Shown in pieces: positions 55,668 to 64,000 of a stretch of 64,000 bases of DNA (within the stretch, counting starts at the first letter, position 1; every line of letters starts with the position of its first letter). The stretch comes from Zelopaecilomyces penicillatus (lineage: Eukaryota; Ascomycota; Sordariomycetes; Hypocreales; Pseudodiploosporaceae), in NCBI GenBank assembly GCA_005765155.1, contig VCCP01000002.1, positions 5,084,001 through 5,148,000 of the forward strand, written 5' to 3'. The notes below the pieces were generated by a model. It saw only the letters and a list, made by a program, of their open reading frames with translations, searched no databases and had not been told where the DNA came from. The position numbers and the translations under genes were made by a program.

Positions 55668-56313
55668 ATGGCGCAAGAGGAAAGCAAACAGCCGTCAGCA
55701 GAGGAGACGGTGGTGGCCGCTGAAAACGTCTATGATGATTGTGATGGGCCGGACGAGTGGTGAGTTTGAGGAACCAACCGGCTTGTTGCGGGTGAGTTTG
55801 TTGGTTGAAAAGGCGACGCTAATAATAGCTGTGTGGTGTCTGTCGGGCTGCAGGGACAAGCGGATATTCAGTACAGGCTGCGCAGGTAAGTCCAAGCCCA
55901 GTGTTTCAAGCATAAAAAGTCGGAGTGCAAATACTGTAATGAGTAAAGCATTTAAAACACTGTTACTTTGTTTTACTTTAGTTTTGTTCTTATTATCATC
56001 ATCTCATTCATTGCAGGCAACTGACTCGGGAACGATGTGTAGACGAGAACGACCAAATGAGAGACTGCTACACCGAAAAACGAGACTGGCGATTGTGCAC
56101 CGCAGAGGTTAGTTTGTCTTCTCCTCTCCTTTTTCTTCCTCAAAACACTGTGTTGAATTTCAATCCGCAAATCACGACTTTATTCATAATTATTTGCATG
56201 TTCTTTTTCGTCGTCTTTTTAACTTCTTTCGGGTCCCATGGCAGATGGAGCAGTTCAAAGAGTGCTGGAAGAGCAAAGGCAACGATAAACGCACCGAGTC
56301 CAAAGACGCCTGA
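55668..56313 (+). CDS. COA4: COA4/Cmc3-like twin CX9C mitochondrial protein
   Basis: An 85-residue protein of the mitochondrial intermembrane space, needed for cytochrome c oxidase assembly in yeast and man. Four exons: 55668-55759, 55854-55885, 56043-56107 and 56245-56313. The acidic N-terminus (YDDCDGPDEWDKRIFSTG) leads to the twin motif: Cys-x9-Cys in CADENDQMRDC and Cys-x9-Cys in CTAEMEQFKEC, joined by YTEKRDWRL. The order, with DW before the second pair, matches Coa4. Twin CX9C proteins are imported and oxidised by Mia40. The acceptor of the third exon was placed at 56041-56042 because the nearer AG at 56015-56016 leads straight into a stop. No single frame reveals the gene. Confidence 0.88.
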
Positions 56314-56725
56314 AATGCCCATTAAAGCCAGCTAAGCGCTGCGAGACAAACATCCAATTGTGGGATAATATGTACATCACCTCTCTACTCCTTTTATCAT
56401 CTGTCTAATTAAGAAACAATTATTTCTATTATCCTCTCACACGATCTTAAATCACTGAGCTTGATATAGGTACCTTAAACTAGAGCTTCTGGTCCCTGCA
56501 TCAGTAACACCTTTAGTGCATTTCCATAGCTCACTGCATCACTATCGGATCCAACGTATAGAGAGAGCTGGGAAGCGGACTGGAGCTTCTATTTCCCCGG
56601 ATAGCTTTGCCCGCCTCCCAAAGCCCACCGTCATTCACTTTCACTATTTTCTGGCTAGACGTAGGAAACTGACAGCATCTCGACACCCAATTCGTTTCCG
56701 TCAACACAAGTCGTCTCAAGTAGCC
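56314..56725. other. Intergenic region upstream of MGM101
   Basis: The 412 bp between COA4 and MGM101, both on the plus strand. The MGM101 frame stays open upstream to 56516 without better start sites. Nothing else recognised. Confidence 0.45.
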
Positions 56726-57733
56726 ATGTTCGCGACGCGCAGGGCTATTTTCGTGGTCCCTAGACAGCTGCCATGCCGCGCCGCCACTAGCAGGATGTTT
56801 TCGCATACCGCTCGATGCTGTGACGCTGAGGCGACCCAGCTAGCATCGTCATCGACAAAGACGACAACAGAAGGGGTTTCAGAGCCCAAAACCCCTTCTG
56901 CAACGCGTTCAAAAACCGCCGCTTCTACTTCCACTGCGTCGAAATGGACAAGAGCGAAGCAGACAAAGGCAGCTGCATCTCCAGCTGCTGCCGCCGCCTC
57001 GACTATCACAGCAACTGGAGGCAGCAAAACCTCTTCCGCAGCACAACGCAGCCACACCAGCTACCAGGCCAGGACCATTGCTCATCAGGCTCAATCGCGC
57101 GATGCCGAACCGACCACCGAAGCTCCATTCATTGACTGGGCTACGAGCTTTCACGGTATCTCGACGAAGCCTGTTACAGCGGAACAGTTTGAGGTCTTGA
57201 TGCAGCCAATCGACGAAAAGGACATAGAGGTGAAGCCCGATGGTGTCATCTATCTACCAGAGATTAAATACAGAAGGAGGTTGAATGAGGCATTTGGTCC
57301 TATGGGCTGGGGCATGATCCCCAAAGGGGAGGCTGTTGTGGGCGATGCAATCGTCACTCGCGAGTACGCACTTATTGTTGACGGCCGGTAAGAACCACCT
57401 CTAAATCACAATGATAACTTGTGCGGTTATTTGAGTACTGAATTGGACTCTTCTTTCCGCAGCTTCGTCTCCCAGGCCCAAGGCGAAAATTCCTACTTTA
57501 GCCCCGAACAGCTCCCCTCCGCTGTTGAAGGATGCAAGTCAAACGCCCTGATGCGTTGCTGCAAGGACCTGGGCATTGGTTCCGACCTGTGGGACCCGCA
57601 CTTCGTTCGGTCATTTAAGAAGAATCACATGGAGGAGGTCTGGGTTGAGCATGCCACAACAAAGAAGAAGCGAACGTTTTGGTACAGAAAAGGCGACGTA
57701 GAGGTGGCCTATCCATATAAGCTGGCCAAGTAA
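56726..57733 (+). CDS. MGM101: Mitochondrial genome maintenance protein MGM101
   Basis: A mitochondrial-nucleoid DNA-binding protein of the Rad52-like group that supports recombinational repair of mtDNA. Exons 56726-57387 and 57463-57733 (75-nt intron) give 310 residues. The ATG at 56726 starts a basic targeting sequence (MFATRRAIFVVPRQLPCRAA); the same frame is open 210 nt further up, but that part is poor as a presequence. Residues 30-130 are Ser/Thr/Ala-rich linker. The conserved core then follows: PFIDWATSFHGISTKPVTAE, VIYLPEIKYRRRLNEAFGPM, GWGMIPKGEAVV and TREYALIVDGRFVSQAQGEN across the splice site, then SNALMRCCKDLGIGSDLWDP and KKRTFWYRKGD. These segments are highly specific to MGM101. 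Confidence 0.96.
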
Positions 57734-58145
57734 GCGTCGGCTTGAGCCTTTGAGGCATTGGTTTAAACTTCAAAGAGGTGGTTCAGGACGCTCAGCGCGT
57801 CTGGAGAAGCTTCTAGCTGCGAAAGCTCCCCCCTTCAGAGAAAGGGGCATGTACAGTATTTCGGATATCGATCCTTACAAACACACCATTTAGGAGACAT
57901 TTCGGTGGACAGATCACCCAAGTTGCGAGTTTCTGATGACAAGCGGCCATGGGCATGTACCATAAATATGGCGCGAATAAGCCTCTATAGATAATTTATA
58001 CAATCCCAACCATACATGGCAGATGAGAGCTCCTTGGAGAAGAAATAGTCGGGGTTTAAAACGGCCAAAGATATTATTGCAGTCTCACAATGTGCAACTA
58101 CACCAGAACCCCAAACTCCCGCCAGATCCGTTCCCTGTGGAGTCC
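57734..58145. other. Convergent intergenic region
   Basis: The 412 bp between the ends of MGM101 and the REEP-family gene. Nothing recognised. Confidence 0.5.
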
Positions 58146-59369
58146 CTAATCCTGTTGTGAAGAACTCTTGCCAGCGGCGTCGGGGCTGCCAGTCCATCCC
58201 CAGGGCATCCACGAGCCACCGCCGGCCTCGTCGCCCTGGGCCGCATGACGCCGGCGCAGATTGCCTTCGTCCTCGGCGCCACTCTCGGCGTCGATCTTTT
58301 CAAAGTCCGTCTCGCTACGGCTCTTGCTCAAGCCGCTCCACACACTAAGCCCACTAGGCGGTCGTTGTGTCACCTCTTCCTCCTCGTTGTTATAAGCCAA
58401 GGGATCGCCCATGGACTGGCGAAGCGTTTCGGCCCGCTGGATTTTCTGAGCTTCGCGATCAAGAGCTGTAAGAACAATATTCAAGCGCTCGCGCTGAGCG
58501 GTAATGAAGCTCATCTTTTCACCGGAATCCCGCAGGTGCGGTGGAATCAGTGTCCCAGAGGACGTGACGTCGGCACCTGATTCCCCGCGAATACCAACCC
58601 CGGCGGCTGCTGACACAGCGCTGGCCAAGAGGCCGTAGAAATCACTTCCCACACTGCTGGCGTCGGCCCATTTGGCTGTTGGTATACTAAACCGTGCGAG
58701 AAGCGACTGAGTGTAGCCTTGCGCGCTGGATGTACCAGACGGTTGCGGTGTAGGAGGCTGCGGGTCGCTCGGTGGTAGCCCAAGGACGTTGACTTTCAGA
58801 TATTCAATTGCGCGGCGGAAGTAGTCGATGCCAGCAGCTTTGAGGCGTTCGTGGGCGCTGGCAATAAACTCGTCGATATGCGCTTCGTTTTCCTCTAGAA
58901 ACGGGTGGATGTAATCTTCATACAACAGGCGGGCACCCTGTGTTTGAGGCAGAATCAAATAGAGGAAGAACAGCAGGCGAATATAGCCATAAAAGGGGAT
59001 CCTGGACAGTAACAGCAGGTGAGAAAAGGCCCCTCTCAAGGTGAGAAAGTGGTTCATACCAGAAGACAATGAAGGACACCCAGGACTCAACCAGCAAACA
59101 GCAGCTGAAGACGACCCAGTACATCAGCCATGGCGTCAGCTGCGCAGGGTCGGACGTCTTGAGGGCCTTGTAGGAAGCGAAAATGGGGAAGAGGAAGGAC
59201 GCGAGGGAGCTGTTGTTTCGACGGCGTCAGTAGAAGTTACAAGACATGGGAAGCTTTTTGAGAATTGGGTAGAGATTGAGGGGGAGGAGGAGGAGCATCA
59301 TTTTGCTTGTGACGCCATATGGCGGGGCTGATAAACGCACGATAAGAGCATAGCAAAGAGGTCGAACAT
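58146..59369 (-). CDS. REEP/TB2-DP1-HVA22 family ER-shaping protein
   Basis: A 344-residue relative of Yop1/REEP proteins, which form membrane hairpins and bend ER tubules. Exons 59369-59341, 59209-59060 and 59001-58146, joined in frame. The family domain occupies residues 1-105: SLASFLFPIFASYKALKTSD, LTPWLMYWVVFSCCLLVESW, VSFIVFWIPFYGYIRLLFFL and YLILPQTQGARLLYEDYIHP. The YKALKTSD and LPQT-x-GA elements are diagnostic. An amphipathic helix follows (HIDEFIASAHERLKAAGIDY). The C-terminal 200 residues are low-complexity and acidic or Gly-rich, longer than in yeast Yop1 (about 180 residues in total), so it fits the REEP1-4-like fungal branch better. A 29-nt first exon codes MFDLFAMLL. Confidence 0.88.
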
Positions 59370-60288
59370 GGCGGGCGGTAGGCGAGCGGACGAAAGCCAA
59401 CAGCGGGCCTTCGAGTCCGAGATTATTTTATTTGTAGAGGGAGTTTTCGGATATAAAATCCCAAGCGTGTGGAAAGCTGACGACGGACTTTCTGTTGAAA
59501 TAAAGAAGGAGGACTATGAGGGAGGCTGTTTTTTTTATTCGGCGAGAACGGGAATATGCAGTTCAGAGGTGGGACTTTGGGTAGTTGCAGGGAGAGGAGA
59601 GCCCCGAGAAATAGGTCGATGAGATAGGGCTGTGGGCATGCAGTGACCAAAACCGGATGGACGGTCTACTGCCTATAGGAACAAGCTGTTGTCTACTCTC
59701 TACTACTAAGTAGGTAGTAGTAATGAATACTTGCGTACGAATGCTCTAAGCATGATATGCACTGTAGTCGTGTGAACAACCACAGACGCACCAGACACAA
59801 GAAACAGGGCACCTGAGGCTGCTGCCCAGGGGGAACACAACCACAACCGCTTTTTTTGGCCTCGCACTGCCGCGCATCCGGCTCCTTCTGTCCACCTTGT
59901 ACTGAAAATGCAGTGAGTGAGCACTGTACGAAGTAGCTATTCGCAACTACCTAAGGTATATCGTAGGCGGGGCGTTAGCTCTCTCCCCCACGTCAGCCAG
60001 CCCCGGTCACCTGGCCCTTTTTTTTGGTCCGAGAGCCCTGGAGTCCTTTCAACATGACCTGGCCTGCAACGTCCGGCTTCCAGAAGCGGACAGTTTAGTG
60101 GTTATAGTTCTACAGTTAGGTCGTTATTTAGGTTACGGGGCAATAAAAGTTAGGCTAGGGGAAGAAGGAGAAGCCTGACTTGACCATATCCCCCCCAAAG
60201 CTTTCCTGTCTTCCCCCGCACAAATCTTCTCTGTGTTGTGGAACGTATGTACGTCATTAGTGTCCCGCCAATCACAAGCAGCAAAGCA
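59370..60288. other. Region between REEP-family gene and tRNA-Asn
   Basis: About 0.9 kb with the REEP-family promoter on the left. No gene supported; an 84-codon frame at 59368-59622 lacks features. Confidence 0.45.
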
Positions 60289-60402
60289 TCCTCTGTGGCG
60301 CAATTGGCTAGCGCGTCTGACTGTTAAGATATTTCCTTGAAGTATTATTTCAGGATTTTCCCTGCAATCAGGAGGTTGGAAGTTCGAGCCTTCCCGGAGG
60401 AG
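60289..60402 (+). tRNA. tRNA-Asn (GTT), 40-nt intron
   Basis: The same 74-nt mature sequence as the copy at 41116-41218: acceptor TCCTCTG with CGGAGGA, anticodon GTT in the loop, T arm GGAAGTTCGAGCCTTCC. The intron is 40 nt and AT-rich, unlike that of the other copy. A TTTTT terminator follows at 60423-60427. Confidence 0.95.
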
Positions 60403-61090
60403 AAAGAGTGCCATCCTTTCACTTTTTGTTCCACTTTGGGCCGTGGTGACAAAAGATGTCTAGTTTTATTTCGTGGAATAAGACAGATATTGTCATGTTT
60501 TGTTCGGTCTTGTCATTTTGCCTTTAAGTTGTTGGATCTATCTAGTATCCGCCTTTGGCGTAGATGTGCCACCTCAATTGCTGGTGTTGTAGTGGATCGA
60601 AACTTTCCAAGATAAACTGTCGTAGCTTGATCACTGATATACTGAATCTGAGTTGGGTTTGGTGTATTTAGATACTGATATACTACTCTCACATGTGTAC
60701 CTTACTTAAGTAACCTGATAATTTAAGCACATACTGTCACCATTTGGGGTACATAAGATGACCACGACAGTTCATCAAATCGGCCTGTCCACCTCCATAT
60801 TTCTACTTTGGCAGCTGCTTTACAATGGAACTATTGAATAATATTGAACCGAGTCTTTAACATCATTGACATCATTGACATCATATACTATCATTTTGCA
60901 CTGTCGTATCCCAGTGTCGACACCGTATGAGTCAAATCCTAGTTCAATGCGACTATTACAAAGTCTGCTAGTAACAAACTTTATAAACTCGTATATTATC
61001 CTCTTCTAAGCTTCTCCCAAACTCTCCAAGAAACTCTCCCATGCATCTCACCTCCAGCTCCACCAGTTTTCATGCAAATGCTCCTCCTCA
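60403..61090. other. Region between tRNA-Asn and the sulfotransferase 3' end
   Basis: AT-rich 688 bp including the tRNA terminator at 60423-60427 and a short (gacatcatt)n-like tandem near 60859-60885. No gene seen. Confidence 0.5.
60423..60427 (+). terminator. Pol III terminator of tRNA-Asn copy 2
   Basis: TTTTT 20 nt beyond the tRNA 3' end. Confidence 0.55.
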
Positions 61091-61906
61091 TCACCAGATC
61101 TTGTGAATCCCACGCACCACCATCCGCGCAAGAGTCGGACTATAAGCCCAAGCTGCATATGCGCTCCCAGCAACAACCACCCACGATAGAATACCTCTCG
61201 CTATTAATATTCTCTTCAGAGTAGTCATGGTAGCTGCGTCGTTGAGTCGTGGGAACGGTTTCCCCTTGGGTACTTCTTTGCCTAGAAACTTGCATATGGG
61301 CTCCCATCCGTCATCCGCCTTCCAGATGAGTACTTCACGACCTCTCTTCTTGGCTTCTTTCAGCACATACGCTTGGTATACGTCGTAGAATTCGTCCATG
61401 TCGGTGACACCCCACCGTTTCCGCCAGTCAGCTGCTTGGTGAATACCCCAGTGCAAACGATCCGTCTTGATCGGGAAGCAGAGCCAGTAATACGTCAAGG
61501 AGCCAAAAAACGCCAAGCTATCTTCGAAGCTCTTCCTCCACATAGCGCCGCCGCCTTTCCTCTGATTCAGGATAACAGCAGCATCGGGGTACATGTCCAT
61601 GAGATCATCGATGAACCAGAACCCAGGAAAATCAGTCGTAGCCCCGTAGCCATCAAAGATCTTGTGGAGCAGCGCCTGGCGCTTCTCTTTGTTTGGTTCC
61701 TGCAGTGCGTCTATGACAATCTGTTCCCGAGCGGCGTGTGGTGCGACGTGGGCCATGTGCATGCATGGGAAGTAGCCCAGCTCGGGTGACTCGAGGGCGG
61801 CTTGGAGAGATGAGGTTGCGCATCGTGAGAGGCCTGCGCCTATGACTTGCACTTTTCGCCCGGAACCTGTTTGGTCGGGGTTGATGTGGTCGGTGATGTT
61901 ACGCAT
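61091..61906 (-). CDS. Fungal sulfotransferase-like P-loop protein with C-terminal membrane anchor
   Basis: A 271-residue intronless protein of the fungal Sulfotransfer_4-type group. The 5'-PSB (PAPS-binding) loop is VQVIGAGLSRCATSSLQAAL at about 19-38, with the G-x-S-R-x-A/G-T-S pattern of this family. Later landmarks are DFPGFWFIDDLMDMYPDAAV with the strand that precedes the 3'-phosphate-binding arm, LNQRKGGGAMWRKSFED, and the helix after WGVTDMDEFYDVYQAYV. A K-P-F-P-R-L-N-D motif (about 213-220) matches the usual end of the fold. The last 40 residues include a membrane segment (GILSWVVVAGSAYAAWAYSP), so the enzyme is probably tail-anchored with the catalytic domain in the cytosol. The sulfated substrate is unknown; the true activity of this family is largely untested. 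Confidence 0.8.
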   Translation of the reverse strand: MRNITDHINPDQTGSGRKVQVIGAGLSRCATSSLQAALESPELGYFPCMHMAHVAPHAAREQIVIDALQEPNKEKRQALLHKIFDGYGATTDFPGFWFIDDLMDMYPDAAVILNQRKGGGAMWRKSFEDSLAFFGSLTYYWLCFPIKTDRLHWGIHQAADWRKRWGVTDMDEFYDVYQAYVLKEAKKRGREVLIWKADDGWEPICKFLGKEVPKGKPFPRLNDAATMTTLKRILIARGILSWVVVAGSAYAAWAYSPTLARMVVRGIHKIW

Positions 61907-63049
61907 AGTGAGGTTTGACGAGGTTTGGATGAAGGTGAGGATAAAGAGCTAGGTGTAAGTATAGATGAAGCGTTCTTTTTCTTTTTTGTAAAGAAGAGAA
62001 GCAAAGTCTTTAAATGAGAGCCATCAAATGTTCAATAACAGGTTAAGCGAGGGGCATGATGTGAGGCGAACCTTGACCATCATATCTATTTTCGTCACTC
62101 CTTCAGCCCTAGCTACTATTACTGCCACCAGGATCGGCCATGTCCGGGGTACATGGGAAGCTTCCCTCAATCACTATGGATATACATCTATATTTCACGC
62201 TAAACCCATAATATAGCCAAGTCTCTTATGTGCATTAGTGAAGTGATGTAATTGCTCATCTACATCAAGCTCCAAAAAGGCGGAGGAGCGCCACTTATCA
62301 CCAACAGCCAAGACCCCAGGAAACCCAGCTTTTTGGTCTCCAAGCGCCAAAACATCCGCCCCGCCAATGTGATTTGTCTAGGGGGGTGGCCTTCTTTATT
62401 CTCGAAGGATTTCGTTAACTAGCAACAAAAAAACCTGGATCCTAGCGTGGTGCGTATGTTAGCTTCTTGCCCGGGTTTGCAGCCAGCCAGCCAGCCAGCG
62501 AACGAGCAATGTGTTTTGTTATTGTTGGTCACATCTTCTCAGCAAGTGCTGATGGGCTGAGGATGTCTCCTTAAAAATAATAAGAAGCATCTTATATCTA
62601 GATCCATTTTAGACGCCGCTTCATTTCGCCCAATTGGGGTTCGTGGGGGGAGGGGGTGATGTAGTTCGCTTCCAGCTGATGCAAACTATCGAGCACAGCC
62701 TGACTGAACCGGACGCAAGGCATATTTACTACATGCTGAACTATATCCGAGTAATATCTCTTTGGCTCTTTACACGCAAATCTACACAACTGATTGCGGA
62801 GAAAAAAGTGTTGAAGCTTCAAAGCTGGCTGCTGAGTGACCAATGTGAATCATATCAATGCATTTATCACACCCTCTCATGTTGAAAACGCCTGCGCTAT
62901 CTAGCACAGCCCAGCTGTATCAGCCGACATACTTGCTTTATAATTCAATCCATTGTATTTTGATTAAATTATACAGAGTCAGCATGCCTAAACCAAGCGG
63001 GTTGGTAATGATCCCCCTCTCCCATCTAGAAGAAGCCAGGCCCAGTACT
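61907..63049. other. Intergenic region upstream of the sulfotransferase-like gene
   Basis: About 1.1 kb with a short (CAGC)n run at about 62481-62498. Open frames of about 80 codons (62598-62885, both strands) have no recognised content. Confidence 0.45.
62481..62498. repeat. (CAGC)n short tandem repeat
   Basis: Four consecutive CAGC units in non-coding DNA. Confidence 0.7.
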
Positions 63050-64000
63050 TCAGCGCCGATCCGGCCACAGCTCCTTCGCAACATCACTCACCAACTTCAA
63101 CTTGGCAAACATCTTCTCTTCCGTCATCCCCTCAGCACCAACCGATATACTCGCAAACCCACACTGAGGGCTCACCCCAATATTCTCCATAGCCTCCTCA
63201 ACACTACGGCCCTGCCCGTCGGCGATGATCTTCGCTGCTTCCCGGACTCTGTTCTTGATAGTCTCGGCGTCTTCCAGCTGTGGATCCTTTGTAGTCACCA
63301 CGCCGAGGACGACGTTCTTGTGGGCTGGGAGGAAGCGCAGTGGTTCGAAGCCGCCGGATCGCGGGTTGTCGTATTCGAGGAAGAAGGTGTCGTAGTTGAG
63401 ACCCTGGAAGAAGCGCTCGGCAATCTTCTCGTAGGAGCCTTCGCTAAAGTGTAGGGATTTGGCAAAGTTGCCTGGTTTTTTAAATGTTAGCTCCCCGTGG
63501 CTCTTATATATATAAATAATTCAACATTATATGGAGTTTCACAAACCTCTGCAAACGTGAATCCCCACATGTAGATCTTGTGGCCGATTGGCAATGCAAT
63601 CGTTATGCGCTTTCAAGTATAACTCAAACAGCTCATCTGGATCAATCCCCTCATCCTTCAGCGACTTCCTCATATCCTCAGAGCAAAAATACGCCAGCGT
63701 CGGGTCGTCAATCTGGATATTACGCAACCCCTCGTCATAGAGCGTCCGCATCTCCTTTTGATACGCCACTGCCAGGTCGGCGAAGAAAGCCTCATCGCTC
63801 GCATAGATATCAGGGCTGTAACACTTGCCCTGCGCCATGCGCATATGAAAATGGCACGGGGGCGGCATCGTAAACTTGCACTCGGCCCACTGCTCCCTGG
63901 GCACAGCATCCCGCAGCATCCGCCAGTTATCGAGGTAAGGGCTGCTGTCGTTGCTGATCTTGGCCTCGCACACCACCGTCGTCATGTACGGCCGGCCTTC
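63050..64000 (-). CDS. MetE-like (cobalamin-independent methionine synthase C-terminal type) methyltransferase, partial
   Basis: The 3' part of a gene whose start lies beyond the right edge. Visible exons are 64000-63547 and 63471-63050 (75-nt intron), about 291 residues. The fold is that of the UROD/MetE superfamily, catalytic C-terminal half. The four expected zinc ligands are present: His and Cys in GIHVCRGN, Glu in FFLEYD, and Cys in SPQCGFAS. The substrate and folate-site region FTMPPPCHFHMRMAQGKCYS and NIQIDDPTLAYF also fit. Fungi carry, besides true Met6 (about 765 residues), shorter paralogues of about 400-480 residues built only from this half; the sequence seems to belong to those, so it may not make methionine. 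The reading frame is open to the window edge (EGRPYMTTVVCEAKI). Confidence 0.85.

Noticed and set aside
55886..56016. Alternative acceptor for COA4 exon 3 at 56015-56016
   Set aside because: The frame would meet a stop after two codons; the acceptor at 56041-56042 gives the exact CX9C spacing.
1..64000. Transposons, CRISPR arrays, rRNA genes, prophage-like or viral elements
   Set aside because: I looked for transposase or reverse-transcriptase motifs, long terminal repeats, regularly spaced repeats and 5S rRNA boxes and saw none. A translated search would be decisive.

Overview
The window is nuclear DNA of a filamentous ascomycete (Pezizomycotina). Gene structure supports this: short GT-AG introns of about 57-150 nt with CTGAC-type branch points, dense genes on both strands, intron-bearing tRNAs and typical fungal families. 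A Sordariomycete, perhaps of the Hypocreales, is my guess from protein style alone. I reconstructed 29 protein-coding genes and 3 tRNA genes. Many exons are too short to show up as open reading frames, so joins were inferred from splice sites and family motifs.

Layout. 0.4-9 kb: a stand-alone CYP505-like P450, DPM3, a CENP-O/Mcm21-like kinetochore protein, an OXLD1-like mitochondrial protein and the xanthine phosphoribosyltransferase XPT1. 10-21 kb: the most accessory stretch, with an unknown coiled-coil protein, tRNA-Leu, a CYP52-clan P450 and, divergent from it, an adenylation-carrier-condensation synthetase whose last domain carries the fungal cyclising (CT) motif. 21.5-33.3 kb: an unknown membrane protein, a Pex30-like peroxin with a dysferlin domain, a 27-residue metallothionein hidden by an intron, a secreted intradiol dioxygenase and a LaeA-like methyltransferase with a 21-nt exon. 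33.3-36.4 kb holds no gene I can support.

36-64 kb is mostly housekeeping: an mL50-like mitoribosomal protein, a Cys-rich membrane protein, DAHP synthase with an upstream Gcn4/CPC1 site, tRNA-Asn, an unknown nuclear-looking protein, a COX14-like protein, ribosomal protein eL13, a SmgGDS-like armadillo protein, PAM16, biotin-protein ligase, COA4, MGM101, a REEP/Yop1-family protein, a second tRNA-Asn, a sulfotransferase-like protein and a MetE-like methyltransferase cut by the right edge.

How genes work together. Positions 45-58 kb are rich in mitochondrial functions (COX14-like, PAM16, BPL1, COA4, MGM101); BPL1 and COA4 share a 228-bp divergent promoter. The P450 plus A-T-CT synthetase at 13.3-21.1 kb is the best candidate for an undescribed system: a very small specialised-metabolite locus. 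No virus-like, transposon or CRISPR element was recognised.
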